DNA of 27,232 nt from an uncultured Bacteroidia bacterium (GTDB taxonomy: Bacteria > Bacteroidota > Bacteroidia > Bacteroidales > UBA932), in the NCBI GenBank assembly GCA_902795785.1, contig CADBMK010000131.1, positions 1 to 27,232 on the forward strand, in the 5' to 3' direction. Every line of letters begins with the position of its first letter. Position 1 is the first letter of the stretch. The position numbers were made by a program, and so were the translations under genes. This document shows positions 1 through 7,594 of this stretch, piece after piece. Below the pieces are notes generated by a model, which was not told the DNA's origin, did not search any database, and saw only the letters and a program-made list of their open reading frames with translations.

Positions 1-1
1 A

Positions 2-928
2 AAGGTTCTGTTCATTACCACAGCCAATGACATATCCACCATCCAGCCCGCCCTCAGGGACCGTATGGAGATGATTAATGTCAGCGGTTATCTGGCTGAA
101 GAGAAGATGGAGATTGCAAAGAAATACCTCGTGCCAAAGCAGCTTGAAGAGCATGGCCTTGACAAGAAGACCCTCAAGATAGATGCAAAGGCCCTGAGGA
201 ACATCATCGAGAACTATACCCACGAGTCCGGTGTCCGCGGCCTTGAAAAGCAGATTGCCAAGATTGCCCGCGTGACAGCCAAGAAGGTGGCTATGGAGGA
301 GGAAAAGCCGGATGTGATCAAGACTGAGAACCTCCGTGAGTATCTCGGACTCCCTTCCGCCTTCCATGACAGCCAGAAGGGCAATGAGGGAGTCGGCGTG
401 GTTACAGGCCTTGCCTGGACGGCAATGGGCGGAGAGATTCTCTTCATCGAGAGCCAGGTAAGTGAAGGCAAGGGCGCCCTCAGTATGACTGGTAACCTCG
501 GTGACGTGATGAAAGAGTCTGTTCAGATAGGATATCAGTATATCAAGGCCCATCCTCAGGTTGCCGGAGTGACAGCCGAGGATTTTGCCAAGAAGGACAT
601 CCACGTCCACGTCCCTGAAGGCGCAACTCCGAAGGACGGACCTTCGGCCGGTATCACAATTGTAAGTTCAATGGTTTCATCCCTCAGGAACAAGGCCGTG
701 AAACACGGAATTGCAATGACGGGAGAGATGACCCTTCGCGGAAAAGTCCTCCCTGTAGGCGGAATCAAGGAGAAGATCCTTGCGGCCAAGAGGGCAGGTG
801 TCACCACCATCCTTATCTGCGAGGACAACAGAAAAGATATCGAGGATATCAAGGATATTTATGTAAAAGGTCTTACATTTGTCTATGTCAAGACAATCGA
901 GGATGTCATTGCGGCCATCTTCGAGTAA
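2..928 (+). CDS. lon: ATP-dependent protease Lon, C-terminal part (5' end outside window)
   Basis: This is the C-terminal third of Lon, the cytoplasmic AAA+ serine protease that degrades misfolded and regulatory proteins. The frame is open from base 2, upstream of the first ATG, and its first residues (VLFITTAND, then QPALRDRMEMI) match the end of the Lon ATPase domain, so the gene is cut by the window edge and does not start at base 65. The alpha-helical sensor region follows, then the S16 protease domain. The catalytic serine lies in DGPSAG (Ser codon 644-646) and the catalytic lysine in GGIKEK (Lys codon 767-769), so the dyad is intact. The stop lies five bases before ung, which suggests shared transcription. 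Family assignment is close to certain. Confidence 0.97.
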   Translation, partial: KVLFITTANDISTIQPALRDRMEMINVSGYLAEEKMEIAKKYLVPKQLEEHGLDKKTLKIDAKALRNIIENYTHESGVRGLEKQIAKIARVTAKKVAMEEEKPDVIKTENLREYLGLPSAFHDSQKGNEGVGVVTGLAWTAMGGEILFIESQVSEGKGALSMTGNLGDVMKESVQIGYQYIKAHPQVAGVTAEDFAKKDIHVHVPEGATPKDGPSAGITIVSSMVSSLRNKAVKHGIAMTGEMTLRGKVLPVGGIKEKILAAKRAGVTTILICEDNRKDIEDIKDIYVKGLTFVYVKTIEDVIAAIFE

Positions 929-933
929 GATAT

Positions 934-1602
934 ATGGATGTAAAGATAGAACAAAGTTGGAAAGAGGCTTTGGCGGAGGAATTCGCCAAGCCTTATTTTG
1001 CTTCTTTGGCGGCAGCCCTTCATAAGGAAGTGGCTGACGGCAAGACTGTCTATCCTCCCGGACCGCTTATTTTCAAGGCTTTCGAGCTCACGCCTCTGGA
1101 CAAGGTCAAGGTGGTGATTCTGGGGCAGGACCCTTACCACAGGCCTCACGAGGCCATGGGACTCTCTTTTTCGGTGCCTGACGGGGTGCAGATGCCTCCT
1201 TCACTCAGGAATATTTTCAAGGAAATTTCCACCGACCTGGGAATAACGATGAGCGGAAGCACGAATCTTGAGAAATGGGCCCGTCAGGGTGTTTTCCTTC
1301 TCAATTCTATCCTCACCGTAAGGGCAGGAGAGCCGGCATCCCACAGCAATCTGGGCTGGATGGAATTTACCGATGCTGTAATCCGCACCGTCTCCGACAG
1401 ATGTAACGGGGTGGTCTTCCTCCTTTGGGGCAGATATGCCTGCACCAAGGCTCCTCTTATAGACAGGAGCAGGCATTTCGTCCTTGAAGCCGCACATCCT
1501 TCTCCGCTTGCGCGCGGCGCCTTTTTCGGCTGCCGCCATTTTTCAAAGACTAACGAGTTGCTTCTCAGTCAGGGAAAGACCCCGATTGACTGGCAGTTAT
1601 AA
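934..1602 (+). CDS. ung: Uracil-DNA glycosylase, family 1
   Basis: This enzyme removes uracil from DNA as the first step of base excision repair. The 222-residue length is normal for family 1. The water-activating loop GQDPYH is present with catalytic Asp66, and the DNA-intercalating loop HPSPL carries His188. The start is the first ATG after lon, five bases downstream of its stop, and gives a standard N terminus (MDVKIEQSW). It sits in a tight plus-strand run with lon and coaD, with gaps of five and seven bases, so co-transcription is likely. Nothing looks degenerate. Confidence 0.97.
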   Translation: MDVKIEQSWKEALAEEFAKPYFASLAAALHKEVADGKTVYPPGPLIFKAFELTPLDKVKVVILGQDPYHRPHEAMGLSFSVPDGVQMPPSLRNIFKEISTDLGITMSGSTNLEKWARQGVFLLNSILTVRAGEPASHSNLGWMEFTDAVIRTVSDRCNGVVFLLWGRYACTKAPLIDRSRHFVLEAAHPSPLARGAFFGCRHFSKTNELLLSQGKTPIDWQL

Positions 1603-1609
1603 ACAAGAT

Positions 1610-2077
1610 ATGACAAGAGTAGCAATATTCCCCGGTTCTTTCGATCCGTTCACTGCGGGACACCTGAATATTCTCAAGCGTGCCCTTACGATGTTTGACA
1701 AGGTCATCGTGGCAGTCGGTATCAACCAGGACAAGACGGGATTCTTCACAATGGAACAGAAGATGGACATCATACGTCAGGCCACAAAGGGTATGGACGG
1801 CGTGTCCGTCATGAGTTACAGCAAACTCACGGTTGACTTCTGCCGTTCCCTCGGGGTCAGGCACATAGTCAGGGGAGTCCGCAACATGATAGACTTCGAG
1901 ACTGAAAGAAGCATCGCTGACGCCAACAGGCGCCTTGCTCCGGACATTGAGACAATCATCATCCCTACGGCCCAGGAATTTGCCCATATTTCATCCTCAG
2001 CCGTCAGGGATATCATCCGTCACGACGGAGATACATCGCTCTTCCTCCCGGACGGCGTGGTCCTTCCTGAAAAGTAA
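1610..2077 (+). CDS. coaD: Phosphopantetheine adenylyltransferase
   Basis: CoaD transfers AMP from ATP to 4'-phosphopantetheine, the penultimate step of coenzyme A synthesis in the cytoplasm. The protein is 155 residues, typical for the family. The nucleotidyltransferase signature GSFDPFTAGH is at residues 9-18, with the TxGH form of the HxGH motif, and the C-terminal ISSSAVRDI motif is present. The open frame extends upstream to 1484 inside ung, but those 42 residues resemble no CoaD sequence. The ATG at 1610, seven bases after the ung stop, gives the expected N terminus (MTRVAIFPGSFDP). The next gene begins two bases after its stop. Confidence 0.97.
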   Translation: MTRVAIFPGSFDPFTAGHLNILKRALTMFDKVIVAVGINQDKTGFFTMEQKMDIIRQATKGMDGVSVMSYSKLTVDFCRSLGVRHIVRGVRNMIDFETERSIADANRRLAPDIETIIIPTAQEFAHISSSAVRDIIRHDGDTSLFLPDGVVLPEK

Positions 2078-2079
2078 AT

Positions 2080-3459
2080 ATGCTTACCGTCCTCGCATCA
2101 ATCCTGTCTCTTTCCGTTACCGTTCCGCCTCAGACGGATACGGCGGTTTTTTCTGCCCTGGATTCCAGGATTGAACAGTATTGCGAGGCCCTCGCCGCCC
2201 AGCCTGCCGGGGTAAAGTCCACCGAGGCTGACGCCGTCATAGAGTTCTGTGCCGATTCCCTTCTGAGGCAGAGGACGGCCCTCCGTTTCTACGACTATTA
2301 CCTCAATTCCAAACTGATGGGTGACGAGACCGTGGCCGTCCACCTTGTGGATACCTGGTTTTCTTCCGGCAGGATCAAGATGAAGAGTGATCTGGACCTT
2401 ATCAATGCCAGGGTCTATGCCGAGTTCAACAGGAACACTCTCCTGGGAATGGAGGCTCCCAGGGTAACCCTTGAGGATGAGTCCGGTGCTGCGGTAACCG
2501 TTCCCGGGAACGGGAGGTATTCAATCCTGTATTTCTACGATACGGGTTGCTCCACCTGCAGGGCGGAGACTCCTGCCCTTATGAATCTTATGAGCCGGAA
2601 CCTCTATCCGGTTGATTTCTATGCCATCTATGTGGGATCTTCCAGGGAAGCCTGGACCTCCTATGTGAAGGATAATCTTTCCAATGCTACATATAACCTC
2701 TGGGACGAGGACAAGTCTTCCGACATTCAGCGCCTTTACGGAGTTCTCCAGACTCCCAGGCTCCTTGTAACTGACAAATACGGAAAGATTGTTGGGCGTG
2801 GCCTTGATCCTGAAGCCCTTGTGAAGGTTCTGGAGAATGAATTCCGCCTCAGGTCCTATGAGTACGGGCAGAAAAGCTCGATGGAAAAGCTCGACGCCCT
2901 TCTCTCAGAAGGATTCGGGGTAAAGGATTTTGCCTCCTATATTTACAGTAAAACCCTTGAAGAACAGAAGGATACGGTTGCGTACAAGATGCTGATGGGA
3001 GATCTTCTCTACTGGACGGTGGAGAGGCGCGGCCACGAGCTGGAATCCGCCGAGATTTCCGACGAATGCATCCTGGGAGCGGATCCAAAGATATGGTGCG
3101 ACCCTTGGGACAGCCTTAAGGTCGGCGGCCTGGCCGTGCTGAGGTCCACTCTGGCAAAGATGTCTCCGGTAGGCAGCAGGGTGCCTTCAGTCAAGGTCCT
3201 GTCCGGCGGCCGCAAGGTGGATATAAGCCGTACAAAGGATGCTTACCTGCTGTTCCATACGTCGGGATGCAAAGTCTGCGAGCAGACTCTCGAAAAGACG
3301 TCGGGAACCGATGTCAGGGTAGTGGAAATCAATATGGATGCACAGAAACCTAAGGTCAGGTCCAGGCTTCTGGAGTCTTTTGACATCTCTGTGATGCCCC
3401 TTATCGTCCGTGTTGAGAAGGGAATTGTCAAGGAACAATATGTAAAAGAGATACTCTGA
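2080..3459 (+). CDS. Secreted protein with two thioredoxin-like domains
   Basis: The 459-residue protein begins with a short hydrophobic signal-like segment (MLTVLASILSLSVTV), so it is probably periplasmic or membrane-anchored. After a helical region at about residues 25-125 comes a TlpA-like thioredoxin fold, with strand ILYFYDTGCSTC (Cys157 and Cys160) and a cis-proline region LQTPRLLV. A second helical stretch leads to a shorter C-terminal thioredoxin-like domain with LLFHTSGCKVC (Cys397 and Cys400) and its own MPLIV cis-proline. The arrangement resembles Bacteroidota proteins with a DUF5106-like N-terminal region followed by thioredoxin domains; that domain name is recalled, not searched. 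A disulfide oxidoreductase role is inferred. It follows coaD by two bases, and its TGA overlaps the next ATG (TGATG). Confidence 0.8.
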   Translation: MLTVLASILSLSVTVPPQTDTAVFSALDSRIEQYCEALAAQPAGVKSTEADAVIEFCADSLLRQRTALRFYDYYLNSKLMGDETVAVHLVDTWFSSGRIKMKSDLDLINARVYAEFNRNTLLGMEAPRVTLEDESGAAVTVPGNGRYSILYFYDTGCSTCRAETPALMNLMSRNLYPVDFYAIYVGSSREAWTSYVKDNLSNATYNLWDEDKSSDIQRLYGVLQTPRLLVTDKYGKIVGRGLDPEALVKVLENEFRLRSYEYGQKSSMEKLDALLSEGFGVKDFASYIYSKTLEEQKDTVAYKMLMGDLLYWTVERRGHELESAEISDECILGADPKIWCDPWDSLKVGGLAVLRSTLAKMSPVGSRVPSVKVLSGGRKVDISRTKDAYLLFHTSGCKVCEQTLEKTSGTDVRVVEINMDAQKPKVRSRLLESFDISVMPLIVRVEKGIVKEQYVKEIL

Positions 3460-3695
3460 TGGCAAAAAAGAAAAAATCTGCCGGCCCGGCCTTCGATCCG
3501 GAGTTCATGGAAAAGCAGAAAGCTTCCCTTAGAAGGAAGATCAGACAGGTAATCTACTTTAACGAGAAGGAAATGGCGGCAATAGACGAGTATTGCTCCA
3601 GGTTCAACGTCACCGCCAAGTCATCGCTTCTGAGGGAGGCGATAATGGAACGCATTCTCAAGGAACTGGATGACAGTCATCCGACTCTTTTCTAA
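3459..3695 (+). CDS. Small basic protein, putative ribbon-helix-helix fold
   Basis: This 78-residue protein has a lysine-rich N terminus (MAKKKKSAG). Residues about 30-70 look like a ribbon-helix-helix fold: a strand (RQVIYFNEKE), a helix (MAAIDEYCSRF), a turn (NVTAKSS) and a second helix (LLREAIMERILKEL). That pattern suggests a DNA-binding or antitoxin-like dimer, but I see no partner toxin gene. The start overlaps the preceding stop as TGATG, implying translational coupling to the thioredoxin-like protein. Its stop overlaps the stop of convergent tadA by four bases. Function is not known to me, and the fold assignment rests on pattern alone. Confidence 0.75.
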   Translation: MAKKKKSAGPAFDPEFMEKQKASLRRKIRQVIYFNEKEMAAIDEYCSRFNVTAKSSLLREAIMERILKELDDSHPTLF

Positions 3696-4126
3696 CGTTT
3701 TTTCTTGAAAAAATCACTGACGAGTCCGCCGCATTCTTCGGCAAGGACTCCCGCCTGCGTCTGAGTCTTTGGATGCAGCAGGGAAGGGGTAAACATGGAA
3801 TAGCCCCTTTTCGGATCAATGGTCCCGTAGACAATCCTGCCGATCTGGGCCCAGGCAAGGGCCGCGGCGCACATCGGGCAAGGCTCCACCGTTACATATA
3901 AAGTACAGTCATTGAGATACTTGCCGCCAACCGCCTCGGTGGCGGCCGTGATTGCTATCATCTCCGCGTGGGCCGTAGGGTCCTTGAGCCTTTCAACCAT
4001 GTTGTGGCCCTTGGCTATTATCCTACCCCTGCACGTAATCACGGCTCCTATAGGGACTTCGTCCTCTTCGGCGGCCGCCTTGGCTTCAGCCAGGGCCTCA
4101 CGCATATATCTCTCGTCCTGTTCCAT
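3692..4126 (-). CDS. tadA: tRNA-specific adenosine deaminase
   Basis: TadA converts adenosine 34 of tRNA-Arg(ACG) to inosine, which allows wobble reading of arginine codons. The 144-residue protein has the cytidine/adenosine deaminase zinc motif: HAE at residues 53-55 (zinc His53, proton-shuttling Glu55) and PCPMC with zinc ligands Cys83 and Cys86. Length and the C-terminal helix (VSDFFKKKR) suit TadA better than cytosine or guanine deaminases. It reads toward the preceding plus-strand gene, and the two stop codons overlap at 3692-3695. Its start is 68 bases from the polysaccharide exporter start, so the short space between them must hold divergent signals. Confidence 0.93.
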   Translation of the reverse strand: MEQDERYMREALAEAKAAAEEDEVPIGAVITCRGRIIAKGHNMVERLKDPTAHAEMIAITAATEAVGGKYLNDCTLYVTVEPCPMCAAALAWAQIGRIVYGTIDPKRGYSMFTPSLLHPKTQTQAGVLAEECGGLVSDFFKKKR

Positions 4127-4153
4127 GATGCTAAAATACTGATATTTTTTTAA

Positions 4154-4161
4154 TATATTTG
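4154..4161 (+). promoter_or_regulatory. Candidate -7 element for the polysaccharide operon
   Basis: The sequence TATATTTG fits the Bacteroidota -7 consensus TAnnTTTG and ends 33 bases before the exporter ATG at 4195. No TTTG-like -33 box is seen at the usual 19-base spacing (4131-4134 reads CTAA), so support is partial. No inverted repeats flank it, so it does not look like the invertible capsule promoters known from Bacteroides. Confidence 0.45.
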
Positions 4162-4194
4162 AAGATATTATGCTTTAGATATTACGCGCATTTT

Positions 4195-6555
4195 ATGAAA
4201 AAACTCATTGTTCTTATACTTGCCGGTTGCATCGGAGCGAGCCTTTCATTCGCGCAGATGACAGATGATGCGGTGAATGTATTTATTGCAAACGCCGTCA
4301 AGGCCGGTAAAAGCAAGGCCCAGATAGTCAGCGAACTTTCTGCAAAAGGCGTTACCGAAAGCCAGCAGACCAGGCTGTTGCAGAAGTATCAGTCCGGTGC
4401 TGTGGACGCTTCGACCTATACCCCTCAGGTTACAAAGATTACGGCCGCTCAGGAAACTCCGGAGGAAAAGACTCCAGTGCTTCCTGCAGTAGAGGATGCA
4501 TCGGGAATCTACGGTCACGACATGTTCTCGGGCGGCCAGCTCACCTTTGAGCCTAACGTCAATGCGGCCACTCCTGAAGGCTATGTCCTCGGCCCTGGTG
4601 ATGAACTCCTCATTGAAGTCTGGGGAGACAATGAAGTGAGCGTCAAAAGCAAGATCTCTTCTGAAGGAAAACTGATGATACCTCAGGTGGGTGCCCTCAA
4701 TCTCAGCGGCCTCACCATCAAGCAGGCAACATCCAGGATACGTTCCGCAATGGGCAAGCGCTACAGCGGCGTCCTTTCCGGCGCTTCCTCCCTCAGTGTA
4801 ACCATTTCCGAGGTAAGGACAGTCCAGGTCAACATCCTTGGTGAGGTAAGAAGGCCGGGAACATACAGGCTTTCAGCCTTCACCACCGTATTCAACGCCC
4901 TTTACCACGCAGGCGGAGTCACTCCTGTGGGATCGCTCCGTGACGTCAGGGTAATCCGTGACGGAAAGCAGATTGCAAGCGTGGACGTGTACGAATACAT
5001 CTTCCAGGGCAGGACTGCGGTCAACGTCTCCCTCCATGACGGAGACGTCCTTATGATTCCGGCCTACAGGAATCTAGTCACCGTTGAAGGCGGCGTCAAG
5101 CGCCCTATGGTCTATGAGGCCAAGGACGGGGACAATGTGCGCAATGTCATCGGATATGCTGGCGGATTTGCCAGCGGAGCCTATGAGGGCGAGGTTGTAG
5201 TGGCCAGGATAGGGGACAGCAAGAATACGATGTTCACAGTCCCTGAGTCCCAGTTCGACAGTTTCACCCTTGCCGACGGGGACACCCTCACGGTCAACGT
5301 CAATTCCGACAGGACCATCTTCGGAAACCTCGTTGAAGTCCGTGGTTCCGTAGTCCGTCCGGGCAAATACGCCGTTGGCGGCGAAATCGCCACTGTCCGT
5401 CAGCTCATCGACCACGCCGGCGGCCTTATGAGCGATGCTTTCCTTTCCAGGGCGCAGCTCATAAGGGAAAAGAAGGACCGCTCGCTTGAGATTCTCGCAA
5501 TTCCTCTTAACTCCATCCTGGAAGGCAGGGGCGAGGATGTGATTCTCCGCGGCAACGATGTCCTCATCATTTCCAATAAGAACGATATCTCCCGCAAGGG
5601 AAATCTCACCATCAGCGGCTTCGTGGAGAAACCTGGTGAATATCAGTTTGCCGAGCATATGACCGTGGAGGACCTTATCCTCCTTGCCGGAGGCCTTTCT
5701 GAAGGCGCTTCCGAGGCCCGTGTGGATGTGTCCAGACGTATAGTCGAGCCAAGAAGCACGGAGGCCAGCGACACTCTTTCCAAACTCTATTCATTCTCCA
5801 TACAGGACGGTCTTTCTACTGACGGGGCAAAGTCTTTCGAACTTATGCCTTACGACGTGGTTGCTGTCCGCAAGAGCCCTTCTTACGTGCCTCAGAAGCA
5901 GGTGACCATAAGCGGTGAGATTACCTTCCCTGGCCAGTACACCCTCAGGAGCAACGTGGACAGAATCTCAGACCTCGTGAAGCGCGCAGGCGGTCCTACT
6001 CCGAATTCATACCTCGGCGGCGGACTTCTCAGAAGGAAACTCAACCAGTATGAAAGGGATGTGCACAGCACAATGGCTAAGATTGCAAGGATGAACAATA
6101 AGAACGATTCCCTTGACGTTGAAAAGATTGACGTAGGCGAGGTGTACAACGTTGGTATAGACATGGACAAGGCCATCGCCCATCCGGGTTCCGATTATGA
6201 CCTGGTTCTTCGTGACGGAGATGAACTCGTCATCCCTGAAATAACCAGGACGGTACGCATCCAGGGTGAGGTCCTCTTCCCTAATACAATCCATTTCATC
6301 GAGGGCAAGGGCGTCGACTATTATGTCAAGAGCGCCGGAGGCTACAGCTCCAATGCAAAGAAATGCAAGGTGTATGTTGTATACCAGAATGGTACGGTGG
6401 CAGTGGGAAGATCGGCCAGAGTAAAGCCTGGCTGTGAAATCATTGTGCCTGCAAAACCTGAAAGGCGTCAGCTCACTCCTGGCGAATGGCTCGGTATCGG
6501 CACCAGCGCCGCATCCCTTGCTGCGATGATCACAACAATCATTAAACTTCTGTAA
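4195..6555 (+). CDS. Outer-membrane polysaccharide export protein with about six SLBB repeats
   Basis: This is a Wza-family exporter expected to carry polysaccharide across the outer membrane. The frame is open from a TTG at 4159, but the ATG at 4195 gives a proper signal peptide (MKKLIVLILAGCIGASLSFA), so the mature exporter comes from a 786-residue precursor. The Poly_export domain starts near residue 128 (GYVLGPGDELLIEVWG). About six SLBB-type units follow, beginning near residues 210, 292, 378, 470, 569 and 686, each with a G-x-V-x-x-P core and a later AGG. A hydrophobic C-terminal segment covers about 764-786. It is roughly twice the length of enterobacterial Wza. LAGC at residues 9-12 resembles a lipobox, but cleavage after SFA is also plausible. 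The next gene starts two bases after its stop codon ends. Confidence 0.92.
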   Translation: MKKLIVLILAGCIGASLSFAQMTDDAVNVFIANAVKAGKSKAQIVSELSAKGVTESQQTRLLQKYQSGAVDASTYTPQVTKITAAQETPEEKTPVLPAVEDASGIYGHDMFSGGQLTFEPNVNAATPEGYVLGPGDELLIEVWGDNEVSVKSKISSEGKLMIPQVGALNLSGLTIKQATSRIRSAMGKRYSGVLSGASSLSVTISEVRTVQVNILGEVRRPGTYRLSAFTTVFNALYHAGGVTPVGSLRDVRVIRDGKQIASVDVYEYIFQGRTAVNVSLHDGDVLMIPAYRNLVTVEGGVKRPMVYEAKDGDNVRNVIGYAGGFASGAYEGEVVVARIGDSKNTMFTVPESQFDSFTLADGDTLTVNVNSDRTIFGNLVEVRGSVVRPGKYAVGGEIATVRQLIDHAGGLMSDAFLSRAQLIREKKDRSLEILAIPLNSILEGRGEDVILRGNDVLIISNKNDISRKGNLTISGFVEKPGEYQFAEHMTVEDLILLAGGLSEGASEARVDVSRRIVEPRSTEASDTLSKLYSFSIQDGLSTDGAKSFELMPYDVVAVRKSPSYVPQKQVTISGEITFPGQYTLRSNVDRISDLVKRAGGPTPNSYLGGGLLRRKLNQYERDVHSTMAKIARMNNKNDSLDVEKIDVGEVYNVGIDMDKAIAHPGSDYDLVLRDGDELVIPEITRTVRIQGEVLFPNTIHFIEGKGVDYYVKSAGGYSSNAKKCKVYVVYQNGTVAVGRSARVKPGCEIIVPAKPERRQLTPGEWLGIGTSAASLAAMITTIIKLL

Positions 6556-6556
6556 G

Positions 6557-7594
6557 ATGGACAGGGATCCGGATATTCTCGATCTTTTCAAGAAACTCTT
6601 TGGCAACTGGAAACTGATTGCCAAGTTCTGTGGCTGTGGATTTGCTATAGGACTTATCCTTGCCGTCACAAGCGTTAAGAAATATACGGTCACCTCGGAG
6701 CTGGCTCCTGAGATTGCCGAATCTTCAAGGATGGGTTCCCTTGCGAGCCTTTCCAGCCTGCTGGGTGCAGGTGTCAACGTGAAGTCCACCACGCTCGCCG
6801 TCTATCCGGAACTGTATCCGGAAGTGGTTGAGTCTACGCCGTTCCTGACCAATCTCCTTACTATTCCCGTGACTGTCCAGAGTAAGGGAAAGGAGACTCA
6901 GACCAATCTCTACGGCTATCTTTGCTATCATAACCGCAAGGGACTTCTGGCAACAGTCCTCTCACTTCCTTTCAAGGCAGTAGCGGCGGTTGCGGGCAGG
7001 AACAAGGACAGGACCGTGCCGGATCATTTCTGCGCCGACAGCCTCACCAAACGCCAGGACAAGGCCGTCAGGATGCTCCGTCACAGCATGAAGCTCAGGG
7101 TGGATTCCAAGAAGAACATTGTCACCCTCGTGGTTAAGTCCCAGAACCCTCAGGTTGCCCTGGACGTTTCCCGAAAGGTTATCGAAGGACTTGAGGAATA
7201 TGTTACGGATTACTATACCCGCAAGGAGCGTGAGGACGTGGAGTATTATAAGAAGATGTGTGACGAGGCAAGGGTGTCTTATCTTGAGGCCCATCGCCGT
7301 TATGCCTCATATGCGGATGCACATCAGAACGTGAACCTTCAGAGTGCCCTCGTTGAGAGAGACAGGCTGCAGAATGAATTCAGGATGGCTTTCTCAATCT
7401 ATAATTCCCTGAACCAGAACCTTCAGGCCGCTCAGGCCAAACTTCAGGAGAATAAACCTGTGATTGTAACCATCGAGCCTCCTGTGTATCCTTACAGGGG
7501 CAAGCCTTCACGTTCAAAGACCGTGATACTCTGGACCTTCATTGCGGGGCTCCTGGCCTGTGCATACGTCATTTTCCTGAAGAAAGATGAATAA
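6557..7594 (+). CDS. Wzz-type polysaccharide chain-length determinant (first of two)
   Basis: This 345-residue inner-membrane protein has the Wzz topology: a transmembrane helix at about residues 20-38, a periplasmic domain with a helical, coiled-coil-prone stretch at about 220-300, a proline-rich segment (PPVYPYRGKPSRSK) and a C-terminal transmembrane helix at about 322-341. Wzz proteins set polymer length with the Wzy polymerase and contact the outer-membrane exporter. There is no cytoplasmic kinase domain after the last helix, only KKDE. It shares with the next gene the patterns STPFL and YADAH at matching places, so the two are paralogues. It overlaps that gene by eight bases. Confidence 0.88.
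   Translation: MDRDPDILDLFKKLFGNWKLIAKFCGCGFAIGLILAVTSVKKYTVTSELAPEIAESSRMGSLASLSSLLGAGVNVKSTTLAVYPELYPEVVESTPFLTNLLTIPVTVQSKGKETQTNLYGYLCYHNRKGLLATVLSLPFKAVAAVAGRNKDRTVPDHFCADSLTKRQDKAVRMLRHSMKLRVDSKKNIVTLVVKSQNPQVALDVSRKVIEGLEEYVTDYYTRKEREDVEYYKKMCDEARVSYLEAHRRYASYADAHQNVNLQSALVERDRLQNEFRMAFSIYNSLNQNLQAAQAKLQENKPVIVTIEPPVYPYRGKPSRSKTVILWTFIAGLLACAYVIFLKKDE

Noticed and set aside
1484..1609. Upstream extension of the coaD frame
   Set aside because: The extra 42 residues overlap ung in another frame and are unlike CoaD. The ATG at 1610 gives the standard N terminus.
4159..4194. TTG-initiated extension of the exporter frame
   Set aside because: It would place 12 residues before a good signal peptide and overlaps the likely -7 promoter element.
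4127..4194. Possible invertible capsule promoter
   Set aside because: The 68-base spacer has no inverted repeats and no invertase gene is near.
6007..6792. A 261-codon open frame on the minus strand
   Set aside because: It runs across the opposite strand of two overlapping-purpose genes (exporter and first Wzz) and has no domain signature.
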